Shown here in pieces: positions 8,281 through 17,919 of a stretch of DNA of 64,000 nucleotides; the first letter of the stretch is position 1, and each line of letters opens with the position of its first letter. A model generated the notes under the pieces. That model was given only the letters and a program-made list of their open reading frames with translations. It had not been told where the DNA came from and did no database searches. The position numbers and the translations under genes were made by a program. Location: assembly GCA_016713225.1 (NCBI GenBank), contig JADJPO010000001.1:434001-498000 (forward strand), read 5' to 3'. This DNA comes from Kineosporiaceae bacterium. Its GTDB lineage: Bacteria; Actinomycetota; Actinomycetes; Actinomycetales; Kineosporiaceae.

Positions 8281-9300
8281 ATGAGGTCGCGCCGGGTCAT
8301 CCACACCGTCGAATCCCACACCGAGGGCATGCCCACCCGGGTGGTCACCGGAGGAGTCGGGGTCATCCCCGGCGAGACGATGTTCGACCGTCGTCGGCAC
8401 TTCATGACCCACCTGGACGGCCTGCGGACGTTCCTGATGACCGAACCGCGGGGCCACTCGGCCATGAGCGGGGCGATCCTGCAACCGCCCACCCGCCCGG
8501 ACGCCGACGTCGGGGTGCTCTACATCGAGGTCTCCGGCTGTCTGCCGATGTGTGGCCACGGCACCATGGGGGTCGCCACCGTGCTGGTCGAGACCGGCAT
8601 GGTCGAGGTGGTCGAGCCGGTGACCACGATCCGGCTGGACACCCCGGCGGGGCTGGTGATCGCCGACGTCCGGGTCGAGGACGGTGCCGCGCGCGCGGTG
8701 ACCATCCGCAACGTGCCGAGCTTCCTGCTCGAGCGCGAGGCCACGGTCGAGGTGAAGGGCTTCGGCGAGGTCGGCTACGACATGGCCTTCGGCGGCAACT
8801 TCTACGCCATCTTGCCGTTGGCCCAGCTCGGTATCGCGTTCGACCGGGCGAACAAGCAGCAGATCCTGGACGCCGGCTTGGCCCTGATGGCCGCGATCAA
8901 CGAGCAGCGTCGTCCGGTGCACCCCGACAACCCCGAGATCGCGGTCTGTCATCACGTGCAGTTCGTGGCGCCGGGCTCGACCGCGCAGCGCTCGCAGCAC
9001 GCGATGGCGATCCACCCCGGCTGGTTCGACCGCAGCCCGTGCGGCACCGGCACCAGTGCCCGGGTGGCCCAGTTGGTGGCGCGCGGCGAGCTCGAGCTGA
9101 ACACCGATTTCGTCAACGAGTCGTTCATCGGCACGCACTTCGTCGGCCGCGCGGTCGAGCGGGTCACCGTCGGCGGTCAGGGCGGTGCCGCCGCGTTGGA
9201 GGCGATCATCCCGACCATCACCGGACGGGCTTGGGTGACCGGAACGGCCCAATGGCACCTGGACCCGGGCGACCCTTTCCCGGAAGGCTTCGAGCTGTAG
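8281..9300 (+). CDS. proline racemase family, probable 4-hydroxyproline 2-epimerase
   Basis: A 339-residue proline-racemase-fold enzyme. Both catalytic cysteines are present: Cys91 in PMCGHGTMG and Cys254 in SPCGTGTSA, so it is an epimerase/racemase rather than a dehydratase, where the second cysteine is replaced. In this cluster it should interconvert trans-4-hydroxy-L-proline and cis-4-hydroxy-D-proline, the substrate of the dehydrogenase at 3452-6357. The ATG at 8281 has no good ribosome binding site, but a TAGAGT sits 7 bases before it, suggesting a leaderless transcript; GTG 8272 is a less likely start. Proline itself cannot be excluded as substrate. Confidence 0.86.
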   Translation: MRSRRVIHTVESHTEGMPTRVVTGGVGVIPGETMFDRRRHFMTHLDGLRTFLMTEPRGHSAMSGAILQPPTRPDADVGVLYIEVSGCLPMCGHGTMGVATVLVETGMVEVVEPVTTIRLDTPAGLVIADVRVEDGAARAVTIRNVPSFLLEREATVEVKGFGEVGYDMAFGGNFYAILPLAQLGIAFDRANKQQILDAGLALMAAINEQRRPVHPDNPEIAVCHHVQFVAPGSTAQRSQHAMAIHPGWFDRSPCGTGTSARVAQLVARGELELNTDFVNESFIGTHFVGRAVERVTVGGQGGAAALEAIIPTITGRAWVTGTAQWHLDPGDPFPEGFEL

Positions 9301-9360
9301 TCCCGAGCTGAAGTTCGGAGCCGTATTCTCCGTCCCGCCACGCCTGCGAAGGAGCCTGTG

Positions 9361-9897
9361 ATGAGCCTGGACCGACCCGTCTCCCCGAACCCCTATGACC
9401 TGCTGCCCGCCGTCGGATCGTTCACCGTGACCAGTGCCGATCTGTCGGACGGCGCCGCGATGGACCTGCGCTTCGTGCACGACTCGACCGCCGGCGCCAA
9501 CGTCTCGCCCCAGCTGAGCTGGTCCGGGGCGCCCGAGGGCACCCGCTCGTTCTGTGTCACCTGCTTCGACCCCGATGCGCCGACGCCGTCCGGCTTCTGG
9601 CACTGGCTCGCGGTGAACATCCCGGCCGAGGTGACCTCGCTGGACGCCGGTGCCGGCGCGGACGACGACCAGTTGCCGGACGGCGCGTTCCACGTCCGCA
9701 ACGACTTCGGCAACCGCCGCTACGACGGCTGCGCCCCGCCGCCCGGCGACCAGGTGCACCGCTACTTCTTCGTGGTGCACGCCGTGGACGTCGACGCGTT
9801 GCCGGTCGACGGCTCGGCCAGCCCGGCCGTGGTCTCGTTCAACCTGGCCTTCCACACGCTGGCGCGAGCCATCGTGGTGGGCACCTTCGCGCACTAG
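9361..9897 (+). CDS. YbhB/YbcL-type Raf-kinase-inhibitor-like (PEBP) protein
   Basis: A 178-residue phosphatidylethanolamine-binding-protein fold. Motifs are NVSPQLSWSGAPEGTRSF, then CFDPDAPTPSGFWHWLAVNIP (the DPDAP and HW signatures of the ligand pocket) and a C-terminal HRYFFVVHAVD segment. No signal peptide is seen, so it is probably cytosolic. The biological role of bacterial members is unclear. Start ATG 9361 with GAAGGAG six bases upstream. It sits between the epimerase and the semialdehyde dehydrogenase genes in the same direction and may be cotranscribed, but no pathway role is evident. Confidence 0.9.
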   Translation: MSLDRPVSPNPYDLLPAVGSFTVTSADLSDGAAMDLRFVHDSTAGANVSPQLSWSGAPEGTRSFCVTCFDPDAPTPSGFWHWLAVNIPAEVTSLDAGAGADDDQLPDGAFHVRNDFGNRRYDGCAPPPGDQVHRYFFVVHAVDVDALPVDGSASPAVVSFNLAFHTLARAIVVGTFAH

Positions 9898-9950
9898 ATC
9901 ACCCGTCCCTCAGCCCTTCTGCCCGATCACCCTCGAGAGGACCCTCACTC

Positions 9951-11360
9951 GTGACCGCCATCGACGACGGCCAGATCCGCTCGCTCAGCCCTCAGCAGCC
10001 GTCGATGGTGGTCGCGCAGTCGCCGTCGGCCACCCCGGTCGACGTGGCCGCAGCGGCCGACCGGGCCCGGAGGGCGCAGCGGGAGTGGTGGGGGCAGGTG
10101 GCCCCGGCGCGGGCCGCGGCCCTGACGGCCGCGGCGAATGCCCTGCGCGCCAAGGCCTCCGAGGCCGCAGCGTTGATCGTGGCCGAGGTGGGCAAGCCGG
10201 CGGGGGAGGCCGCCGGCGAGGTGGGACGCGCGGTGGCGATCCTCGAGTACTACGCCCAGGCGTGTTATGCCCCGCTCGGTAGCGTTCTGCCGCCGAGTCT
10301 GCCCGGCATGCTGCTCACCGAGCGGCGTCCGCACGGCGTCGCCGGCCTGATCACACCGTGGAACTTCCCGCTGGCGATCCCGTTGTGGAAGGCGGCACCT
10401 GCTCTGGCGGCGGGCAACGCCGTCCTGCTCAAGCCGTCCCCGGATTCCCTCGGCGGTGCCCAGTGGTTGGCGCAGCTGCTCGCAGACTGCTTGCCGGCCA
10501 ACCTGTTCCAAGTGGTTCCCGGCGGCCCGGTGACCGGTGCCGCGCTGGTCGAGAACTCCGATGTGATCAGCTTCACCGGCTCGGCCGGGGTCGGTCGCCG
10601 CGTGGCGATGGCGGCCGTCGAGCGCGGCGTCCCGGTGCAGGCCGAGATGGGGGGCCAGAACGCCGCCATCGTTCTGCCGGACGCCGACCCGGCCGCAGCG
10701 GCCGCCATGATCGCCGGTGCGGCGATGGGGTTCGCCGGTCAGAAGTGCACTGCCACCCGCCGGGTGATCGCCATCGGGGACGCCGCGCGCGTCGCCGAGG
10801 TCACCGAGGCGCTGGTGGCCGCGGTGCGCGCCCTGGAGCCGGGTGACCCGGCGTCGGCCGGGGTGGCGGTCGGACCGGTGATCACGCCGGCGGCACGCGA
10901 GAAGGTGCTGGCCGCAACCGAGGCGGCGACGGCCGGTGGGGGGCGCGTGCTCGCCGGCGGTGTCAGCGTCGCCGCGGGCGCCGAGGGCGACGGCTGGTTC
11001 GTCGCCCCGACGGTGATCGATGGTCTCGCCGCAGATCACCCGGTGGCGCAGGAGGAGACGTTCGGCCCGCTCAGCGTGGTGTTGCCGGCCGCGGACGTCG
11101 CCACGGCGGTCAGGTTGGCCGAGGACGTGCGCTACGGCCTGGTGACCAGCGTGCACGGGCGTGACCTGGGGGCGCTGCTGACGGTGGCGCGGCAGGTGCA
11201 GACCGGGCTGGTGAAGGTGAACGCGCCGACCACCGGGGTGGACTTCTGGGCACCGTTCGGCGGCGAGCGGGAGTCGAGCTACGGCCCGCGCGAGCAGGGG
11301 CTGGCCGCCCTGGACTTCTACGCCTCGACGCGCACCATCACGCTCTCGCCGCACCCCTGA
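9951..11360 (+). CDS. aldehyde dehydrogenase, probable 2-oxoglutarate semialdehyde dehydrogenase
   Basis: A 469-residue NAD(P)-dependent aldehyde dehydrogenase. The cofactor-binding segment LITPWNFPLAIPLWKAAPALAAGN, the FTGSAGVGRR turn, the general-base segment AEMGGQN and the nucleophile Cys266 in AGQKCTATRR are all in place, and the EETFGP motif closes the active site. As the last gene of the hydroxyproline cluster it should oxidise 2-oxoglutarate semialdehyde to 2-oxoglutarate, feeding the TCA cycle. GTG start at 9951. Sequence alone would allow other semialdehydes (succinate, betaine). Confidence 0.84.
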   Translation: MTAIDDGQIRSLSPQQPSMVVAQSPSATPVDVAAAADRARRAQREWWGQVAPARAAALTAAANALRAKASEAAALIVAEVGKPAGEAAGEVGRAVAILEYYAQACYAPLGSVLPPSLPGMLLTERRPHGVAGLITPWNFPLAIPLWKAAPALAAGNAVLLKPSPDSLGGAQWLAQLLADCLPANLFQVVPGGPVTGAALVENSDVISFTGSAGVGRRVAMAAVERGVPVQAEMGGQNAAIVLPDADPAAAAAMIAGAAMGFAGQKCTATRRVIAIGDAARVAEVTEALVAAVRALEPGDPASAGVAVGPVITPAAREKVLAATEAATAGGGRVLAGGVSVAAGAEGDGWFVAPTVIDGLAADHPVAQEETFGPLSVVLPAADVATAVRLAEDVRYGLVTSVHGRDLGALLTVARQVQTGLVKVNAPTTGVDFWAPFGGERESSYGPREQGLAALDFYASTRTITLSPHP

Positions 11361-11413
11361 TGGCCGGTTTCCGTGGATCACCCCACTCGGGGGCGAATGT
11401 CGGTGGTGCGCAG

Positions 11414-11419
11414 TAGGGT
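11414..11419 (+). promoter_or_regulatory. candidate -10 element ahead of the RDD gene
   Basis: TAGGGT about 60 bases upstream of the ATG at 11478, which would give a leader of roughly 50 bases containing the AGGTGA ribosome binding site. No clear -35 element is seen. Confidence 0.3.
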
Positions 11420-11477
11420 CGCTCCCCGAAGATCAACCGACTCGAGGGACTGTGATCAGCATGCAGGTGAGCGACCG

Positions 11478-12095
11478 ATGAGTGAACCGAACCCTTACGC
11501 AGCGCCCGAATATGGGGCGTCGACCCCGGTGGCGCCGGCCTACGGGGCGCCGGCCTATGGGACGCCGGCACACGGGGCACCGGTGCCCGCGTACGGCACA
11601 CCGGCGTACCCCGCACCACCGGCGCAGGCGTATGCGTCGACCTCGGCGTACGCCGGCTGGGGCACGAGGGTGGGGGCCTATCTGTTGGACCAGGTGTTCA
11701 TGATCCCGTTCGCGATTCCCTACCTCGTGGGGTTCGGCCTGTTGTTCGCCAATCTGCGTGAGGACGGCACGATGGGTAGCGATGGTGTCACCGTCGCAGG
11801 GATCGCGTTGGTCGGCATCGGCGGCCTGGTGATGCTCGCCGGCGTGATCTGGAACCGCTACGTCCTGGGCGGGCGCGGTCAATCCTGGGGCAAGAAGAAG
11901 CTGGGGCTCTGGCTGGTCAGTTCGAGCACCGGTCGACCCATCGGTGGCGGCATGGCCTTCGTGCGCGACCTGGCGCACCTGCTCGACTCGTGGTCGATGA
12001 TGATCGGCTACCTGTGGCCGCTCTGGGACGAGCGCCGTCAGACCTTCGCCGACAAGGTCTGCAGCACAGTGGTGATCACGGCCGCCCCCCGCTGA
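11478..12095 (+). CDS. RDD-family membrane protein with Pro/Ala/Tyr-rich N-terminus
   Basis: A 205-residue protein. Residues 1-55 are a low-complexity tail built from PAYG(A/T)P-like repeats. An RDD domain follows: WGTRVGAYLLDQVFMIP, a hydrophobic helix pair, RGQSWGKKKLGLWLV and DERRQTFADKVCSTVVI at the end. RDD proteins are membrane proteins of uncertain, possibly transport-linked, function. Start ATG 11478 with AGGTGA at 7 bases; a nearby ATG at 11461 is out of frame. It precedes three more small membrane-protein genes in the same direction (CD225, DUF2752, CD225), two with similar repeat-rich tails, which suggests a joint envelope role. Confidence 0.85.
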   Translation: MSEPNPYAAPEYGASTPVAPAYGAPAYGTPAHGAPVPAYGTPAYPAPPAQAYASTSAYAGWGTRVGAYLLDQVFMIPFAIPYLVGFGLLFANLREDGTMGSDGVTVAGIALVGIGGLVMLAGVIWNRYVLGGRGQSWGKKKLGLWLVSSSTGRPIGGGMAFVRDLAHLLDSWSMMIGYLWPLWDERRQTFADKVCSTVVITAAPR

Positions 12096-12143
12096 CCGTC
12101 ACGGCGGCCCGGCCTCGGGGCAACATGTCGCAACCCCTCAGGA

Positions 12144-12186
12144 TCTGGCTACTCGACGTCGATATGACTCACGTTCAGTAGCCAGA
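12144..12186 (+). promoter_or_regulatory. stem-loop just upstream of the first CD225 gene
   Basis: Perfect 10-base inverted repeat (TCTGGCTACT at 12144-12153, AGTAGCCAGA at 12177-12186) with a 23-base loop. It ends about 5 bases before the GGAGGAG ribosome binding site of the gene at 12203. It could act as an RNA switch on translation or as a terminator of the RDD transcript; there is no U-tract. Confidence 0.4.
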
Positions 12187-12202
12187 CCTCTGGAGGAGTG
12201 TC

Positions 12203-12661
12203 GTGACCGAGAGCCCCTTCCCGCCGTCCGAGCCTCCTCGGTACGAGCCGCCCGGCCAGCAGCCACCCGGTGGTGGGTTCCCGCCTCCTGCGGGCGGACA
12301 GTTCGGGTCGCCTCAGCAGTTCGGGTCGCCGCAGTTCGGGTCGCCGCAGTTCGGTGCGTCGCAGCTCGGGGCACCGCAGACCGGCTACCCGGCTCCGCCC
12401 AGCAGGCCGCGGCCGAACAACAACCTGGTGATCGCGATCCTGTCGACGGTGCTCTGTTGTCTGCCCGCCGGCATCGTGGCGATCGTCCAGGCGGGCAAGG
12501 TCAACGGCTTGTACGACACCGGTCGTTACGCCGAGGCGCAGGCTGCGGCCGACCAGGCCAAGAAGTGGTCGATCATCTCCGCGGTCGCCGCCGTGGTCGT
12601 CGGCGTCCTCTACCTCGGATTCGTCGTCCTGGTGAGTTCGAGCGGCAGTCTCGCTCCCTGA
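12203..12661 (+). CDS. CD225/dispanin-family membrane protein (first copy)
   Basis: A 152-residue protein with a disordered Pro/Gly-rich N-terminus carrying QFGSP repeats (residues ~34-55) and a C-terminal CD225 (IFITM-like) domain. The domain shows NNLVIAILSTVLCCLPAGIVAIVQAGKV, then a conserved YDTGRYAEAQAAADQAKKWS loop and a second membrane helix. Dispanins in bacteria are of unknown function. GTG start at 12203 has GGAGGAG close upstream. The DUF2752 gene begins 5 bases after the stop, so the two are cotranscribed. A paralogue lies at 13144-13680. Confidence 0.88.
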   Translation: MTESPFPPSEPPRYEPPGQQPPGGGFPPPAGGQFGSPQQFGSPQFGSPQFGASQLGAPQTGYPAPPSRPRPNNNLVIAILSTVLCCLPAGIVAIVQAGKVNGLYDTGRYAEAQAAADQAKKWSIISAVAAVVVGVLYLGFVVLVSSSGSLAP

Positions 12662-12665
12662 CGCG

Positions 12666-13097
12666 ATGCGTGGACGCGTCGGCCGGTCGCTGCCGAGATG
12701 GGTGGCGCCGGCCGCGACCGGCTGCGCGACGCTGCTCGCCGCCGCCGCGCTGACCGTGCACGATCCGCGGCAGCCCGCCGCCTACGGCGTCTGCCCCTGG
12801 CTGGCGTTGACCGGCACCTACTGCCCGGGGTGCGGGTCGCTGCGGGCGCTGAACCGCCTGCTCGCCGGTGACCTTTCCGGGGCGGTGAGCTACAACGTGC
12901 TCGCCGTGATCGTGGTGCCGGTTCTCGGCTATGCCTGGTTGGCCTGGTCGCTGCCGCCTCGGTGGACGAAGCGTTGGCCGCGGGTTGCCCATGCGCCGTC
13001 CCGGGTGATCTATGCCCTGGCGGTACTGGTCGGCGCGTACTGGGTGGCGCGCAATCTGCCCTGGCCACCGTTTATGGGGCTCGCGCCGTCCGGCTGA
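12666..13097 (+). CDS. DUF2752 membrane protein
   Basis: A 143-residue protein with about three hydrophobic segments. The DUF2752 signature is clear: CPWLALTGTYCPGCGSLRALNRLL, in which the three cysteines of CPW and CPGCG could bind metal or form disulfides, followed by DLSGAVSYNVLAVI. Function unknown. It sits between two CD225 genes and starts 5 bases after the first; this pairing of DUF2752 with CD225/TM2-type proteins is, to my knowledge, recurrent in actinobacteria. Confidence 0.87.
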   Translation: MRGRVGRSLPRWVAPAATGCATLLAAAALTVHDPRQPAAYGVCPWLALTGTYCPGCGSLRALNRLLAGDLSGAVSYNVLAVIVVPVLGYAWLAWSLPPRWTKRWPRVAHAPSRVIYALAVLVGAYWVARNLPWPPFMGLAPSG

Positions 13098-13143
13098 GGT
13101 CGGCACCGAGACATCCCGATGAGACCGATCCCGAGGAGTGCAC

Positions 13144-13680
13144 GTGGTCGATGATCCTGGCCAGGACGAGTCGAATCGGTTCGGCTCACGGCCGGTGGGC
13201 GCTGAGTCGCGTGGCCATGAGTTCGGCACTGGCCGCTACGGGTCGCTCCCGCCCCCGGCGGGCGAGGCGAGCAGCGGCTTGCCGGGCGTCGGCCAGTTCG
13301 GGACGCCACCTCAGTTCGGGACGCCACCTCAGTTCGGGATGCCACCTCAGTTCGGGACACCGACGCGGCAGGGGGCGGGCCTGTACGGGCGCCCCGGTCA
13401 GGGCGCCGCTACCCGGCCCGAGAACTACCTGGTCTGGGCCATCCTCACCACCGTGCTGTGTTGCCTTCCGGCCGGCATCGTGTCGATTGTGCAGGCTGCG
13501 AAGGTCAACGACCTGTACGACGCGGGCCGGCACACCGAGGCGATGGTCGCGGCACAGTCGGCCAAGAAGTGGGCGGTCATCTCGGCTTTGTCGACGATCG
13601 TGGTGATCGGGCTCTCGATCGTGGTCTCGGTGGCCATCCCGGTGTTCCTGGCCCAGAGGCCCGGAGGCCTCGCGCCATGA
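13144..13680 (+). CDS. CD225/dispanin-family membrane protein (second copy)
   Basis: A 178-residue paralogue of the protein at 12203-12661. The N-terminal half is disordered and contains four QFG(T/M)PP-type repeats encoded by 18-base DNA repeats at about 13303-13363. The CD225 domain reads YLVWAILTTVLCCLPAGIVSIVQAAKVNDLYDAGRHTEA and ends in a second helix. Start chosen at GTG 13144, for which GAGGAG (13133-13138) is well placed; GTG 13138 overlaps that site. The stop lies just before the convergent HTH-MurA gene. Confidence 0.87.
   Translation: MVDDPGQDESNRFGSRPVGAESRGHEFGTGRYGSLPPPAGEASSGLPGVGQFGTPPQFGTPPQFGMPPQFGTPTRQGAGLYGRPGQGAATRPENYLVWAILTTVLCCLPAGIVSIVQAAKVNDLYDAGRHTEAMVAAQSAKKWAVISALSTIVVIGLSIVVSVAIPVFLAQRPGGLAP
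13303..13363 (+). repeat. 18-bp tandem repeats in the second CD225 gene
   Basis: Three to four copies of an 18-base unit beginning CAGTTCGGGACGCCACCT, with the later copies carrying one to a few changes. They encode repeated Gln-Phe-Gly-Thr-Pro-Pro in the disordered tail. The first CD225 gene has a related 15-base unit near 12300-12370. Copy number may vary between strains. Confidence 0.75.
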
Positions 13681-13686
13681 ACCGCC

Positions 13687-15216
13687 TCAGAGGGTGTCGC
13701 GAAAGATCTCGATGTCGGCGCCGAGGGCGTTCAGTCGCTCGGCCAGGTCCTCGTAGCCTCGGTTGATCACGTAGACCGACCGCAGCACGGAGGTGCCCTT
13801 GGCGGCCAGCATGGCCAGCAGGATCACCACCGCCGGACGCAGCGCCGGTGGGCAGACCACCTCGGTGCCCGACCAGCGGGTGGGCCCCTGGACGATCACG
13901 CGGTGCGGGTCCATCAGCGTCACCGAGGCGCCGAGCCGGTTCAGCTCGGTCAGATACACCGCCCGGTTCTCGTAGACCCAGTCGTGAATCAGGCTCTGCC
14001 CGGTCGCGGTGGCCGCGATCACGGCGAAGAACGGCAGGTTGTCGATGTTCAGGCCCGGGAACGGCATCGGGTGGATCTTGTCGATCGGCGCGTGGAGCAC
14101 CGACTTGCGGGTGGTCAGGTCGACCAACCGGGTGCGGCCGTTGGCGGCCAGGTACTCCTCGCTGCGCTCGTAGTCCAGCCCCATGCCCTCGAGGACGGCG
14201 AGTTCGATCTCCATGAACTCGATGGGCACCCGGCGAATCGTGATCTCGGAGTCCGTCACGATGGCGGCCGCCAACAGCGACATCGCCTCGATCGGGTCCT
14301 CGGACGGCGCATAGTCGACGTCGACGTCGATCTCGCGTACCCCGCGCACCCGCAGCGTCGTCGTCCCGATGCCCTCGACGGTGACGCCCAGCTCCTGCAG
14401 GAAGAAGCAGAGGTCCTGAACCATGTAGTTCGACGAGGCGTTGCGGATCACCGTCTCGCCCTCGTGCAGTGCGGCGGCCATCAAGGCGTTCTCGGTCACG
14501 GTGTCGCCGCGCTCGGTCAGCACGATCGGCCGGTGTGGGGCGACCTCGCGGTTCACCTGGCACAGGTACTCGCCCTCGGTGGCCGCGACGGTCAGGCCGA
14601 AGGGTCGCAGCGCTGTCAGGTGTGGCTCGACCGTGCGCAGTCCGAGCTGGCAGCCACCCGCGTACGGCAGGTGGAACGACTCCAGCTGGTGCAGCAGCGG
14701 ACCGAGCAACATGATGACGGAACGGGTGCGACGGGCGGCGTCGGCGTTGATCGCCGACAGGTCGATGGCGCCGCTGGGGGTCAACTCGAGGTCGCCGTCA
14801 CCGTTGAGCCACCGGCTGCGTACGCCGATGCTGTCCAGGACCTCGAGCAGCCGGTTGACCTCCTCGATGCGCGCGACCCGGCGCAGCGTCGTCCGGCCGC
14901 GGTTGAGCAAGGCCGCGCACAGCAGCACCACGCCGGCGTTCTTCGACGACTTCACATCGATCGCGCCGGCCAGTTTGGTCGGGCCGTGCACCCGCAGGTG
15001 CACCGGGCCGGAGCCCAGGTGGAACAGCTCCGAGTCCAGTGCCTCGCCGATCCGGGCGATCATCTCGACCGTGAGGTTCTGCTGACCCCGCTCGATGCGG
15101 TGCACCGCGCTCTGGCTCGTGCCGAGCGCCTCGGCGAGTTGGGTTTGGGTGAGCCCGCGATGGGTGCGGGCGCCGCGGATCAGCGTGCCGATCTGGGCGA
15201 GGTGGGCCTCGGACAT
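13687..15216 (-). CDS. HTH (XRE)-MurA fusion: UDP-GlcNAc 1-carboxyvinyltransferase homologue with N-terminal DNA-binding domain
   Basis: A 509-residue protein. Residues 6-63 form a Cro/CI-type helix-turn-helix (TQTQLAEALGTSQSAVHRIERG). Residues ~70-509 are an EPSP-synthase-fold MurA domain: Lys92-Asn93 in KSSKNAG for phosphoenolpyruvate/UDP-sugar binding, Cys189 in AGGCQLG (position of the fosfomycin-target cysteine), PFPGLNIDN and YENRAVYLTELNRLGA near the C-terminus. The enzyme domain would make enolpyruvyl-UDP-GlcNAc, first step of peptidoglycan synthesis, but the fusion makes this more likely a second, regulatory or specialised MurA than the housekeeping copy; no murein genes are adjacent. 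ATG start at 15216. A palindrome 13 bases upstream (15229-15244) is a candidate autoregulatory site. Confidence 0.88.
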   Translation of the reverse strand: MSEAHLAQIGTLIRGARTHRGLTQTQLAEALGTSQSAVHRIERGQQNLTVEMIARIGEALDSELFHLGSGPVHLRVHGPTKLAGAIDVKSSKNAGVVLLCAALLNRGRTTLRRVARIEEVNRLLEVLDSIGVRSRWLNGDGDLELTPSGAIDLSAINADAARRTRSVIMLLGPLLHQLESFHLPYAGGCQLGLRTVEPHLTALRPFGLTVAATEGEYLCQVNREVAPHRPIVLTERGDTVTENALMAAALHEGETVIRNASSNYMVQDLCFFLQELGVTVEGIGTTTLRVRGVREIDVDVDYAPSEDPIEAMSLLAAAIVTDSEITIRRVPIEFMEIELAVLEGMGLDYERSEEYLAANGRTRLVDLTTRKSVLHAPIDKIHPMPFPGLNIDNLPFFAVIAATATGQSLIHDWVYENRAVYLTELNRLGASVTLMDPHRVIVQGPTRWSGTEVVCPPALRPAVVILLAMLAAKGTSVLRSVYVINRGYEDLAERLNALGADIEIFRDTL

Positions 15217-15228
15217 GGCGCACACCGT

Positions 15229-15244
15229 ATCTCGTATGTGAGAT
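15229..15244. promoter_or_regulatory. candidate operator for the HTH-MurA protein
   Basis: ATCTC-GTATGT-GAGAT, an inverted repeat with 5-base arms and a partly symmetric centre. It ends 13 bases upstream of the ATG at 15216 and lies in the intergenic space shared with the divergent aminopeptidase gene. XRE-type regulators commonly bind palindromes of this size over their own promoters. Confidence 0.4.
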
Positions 15245-15348
15245 GCCGATGACCGCTTCGCCCCACGACGCGCCCACCGAGAGTGAAGCGTCACAGGGTG
15301 GCACGGGACCTGTCGATTGCCGTGGTGGCCGCCGATCTGTAGCGCCCC

Positions 15349-15354
15349 TAAGGT
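15349..15354 (+). promoter_or_regulatory. candidate -10 element of a leaderless promoter (aminopeptidase N)
   Basis: TAAGGT followed by six bases and the ATG at 15361, with no ribosome binding site between. This is the spacing expected when transcription starts at the start codon. Confidence 0.45.
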
Positions 15355-15360
15355 GATCCG

Positions 15361-17873
<2,513 letters not shown>

Positions 17874-17919
17874 CCATCTCTGGTGGTTTCTTTGCCGGAT
17901 CGGTGGCGGTGCCCTGTCG

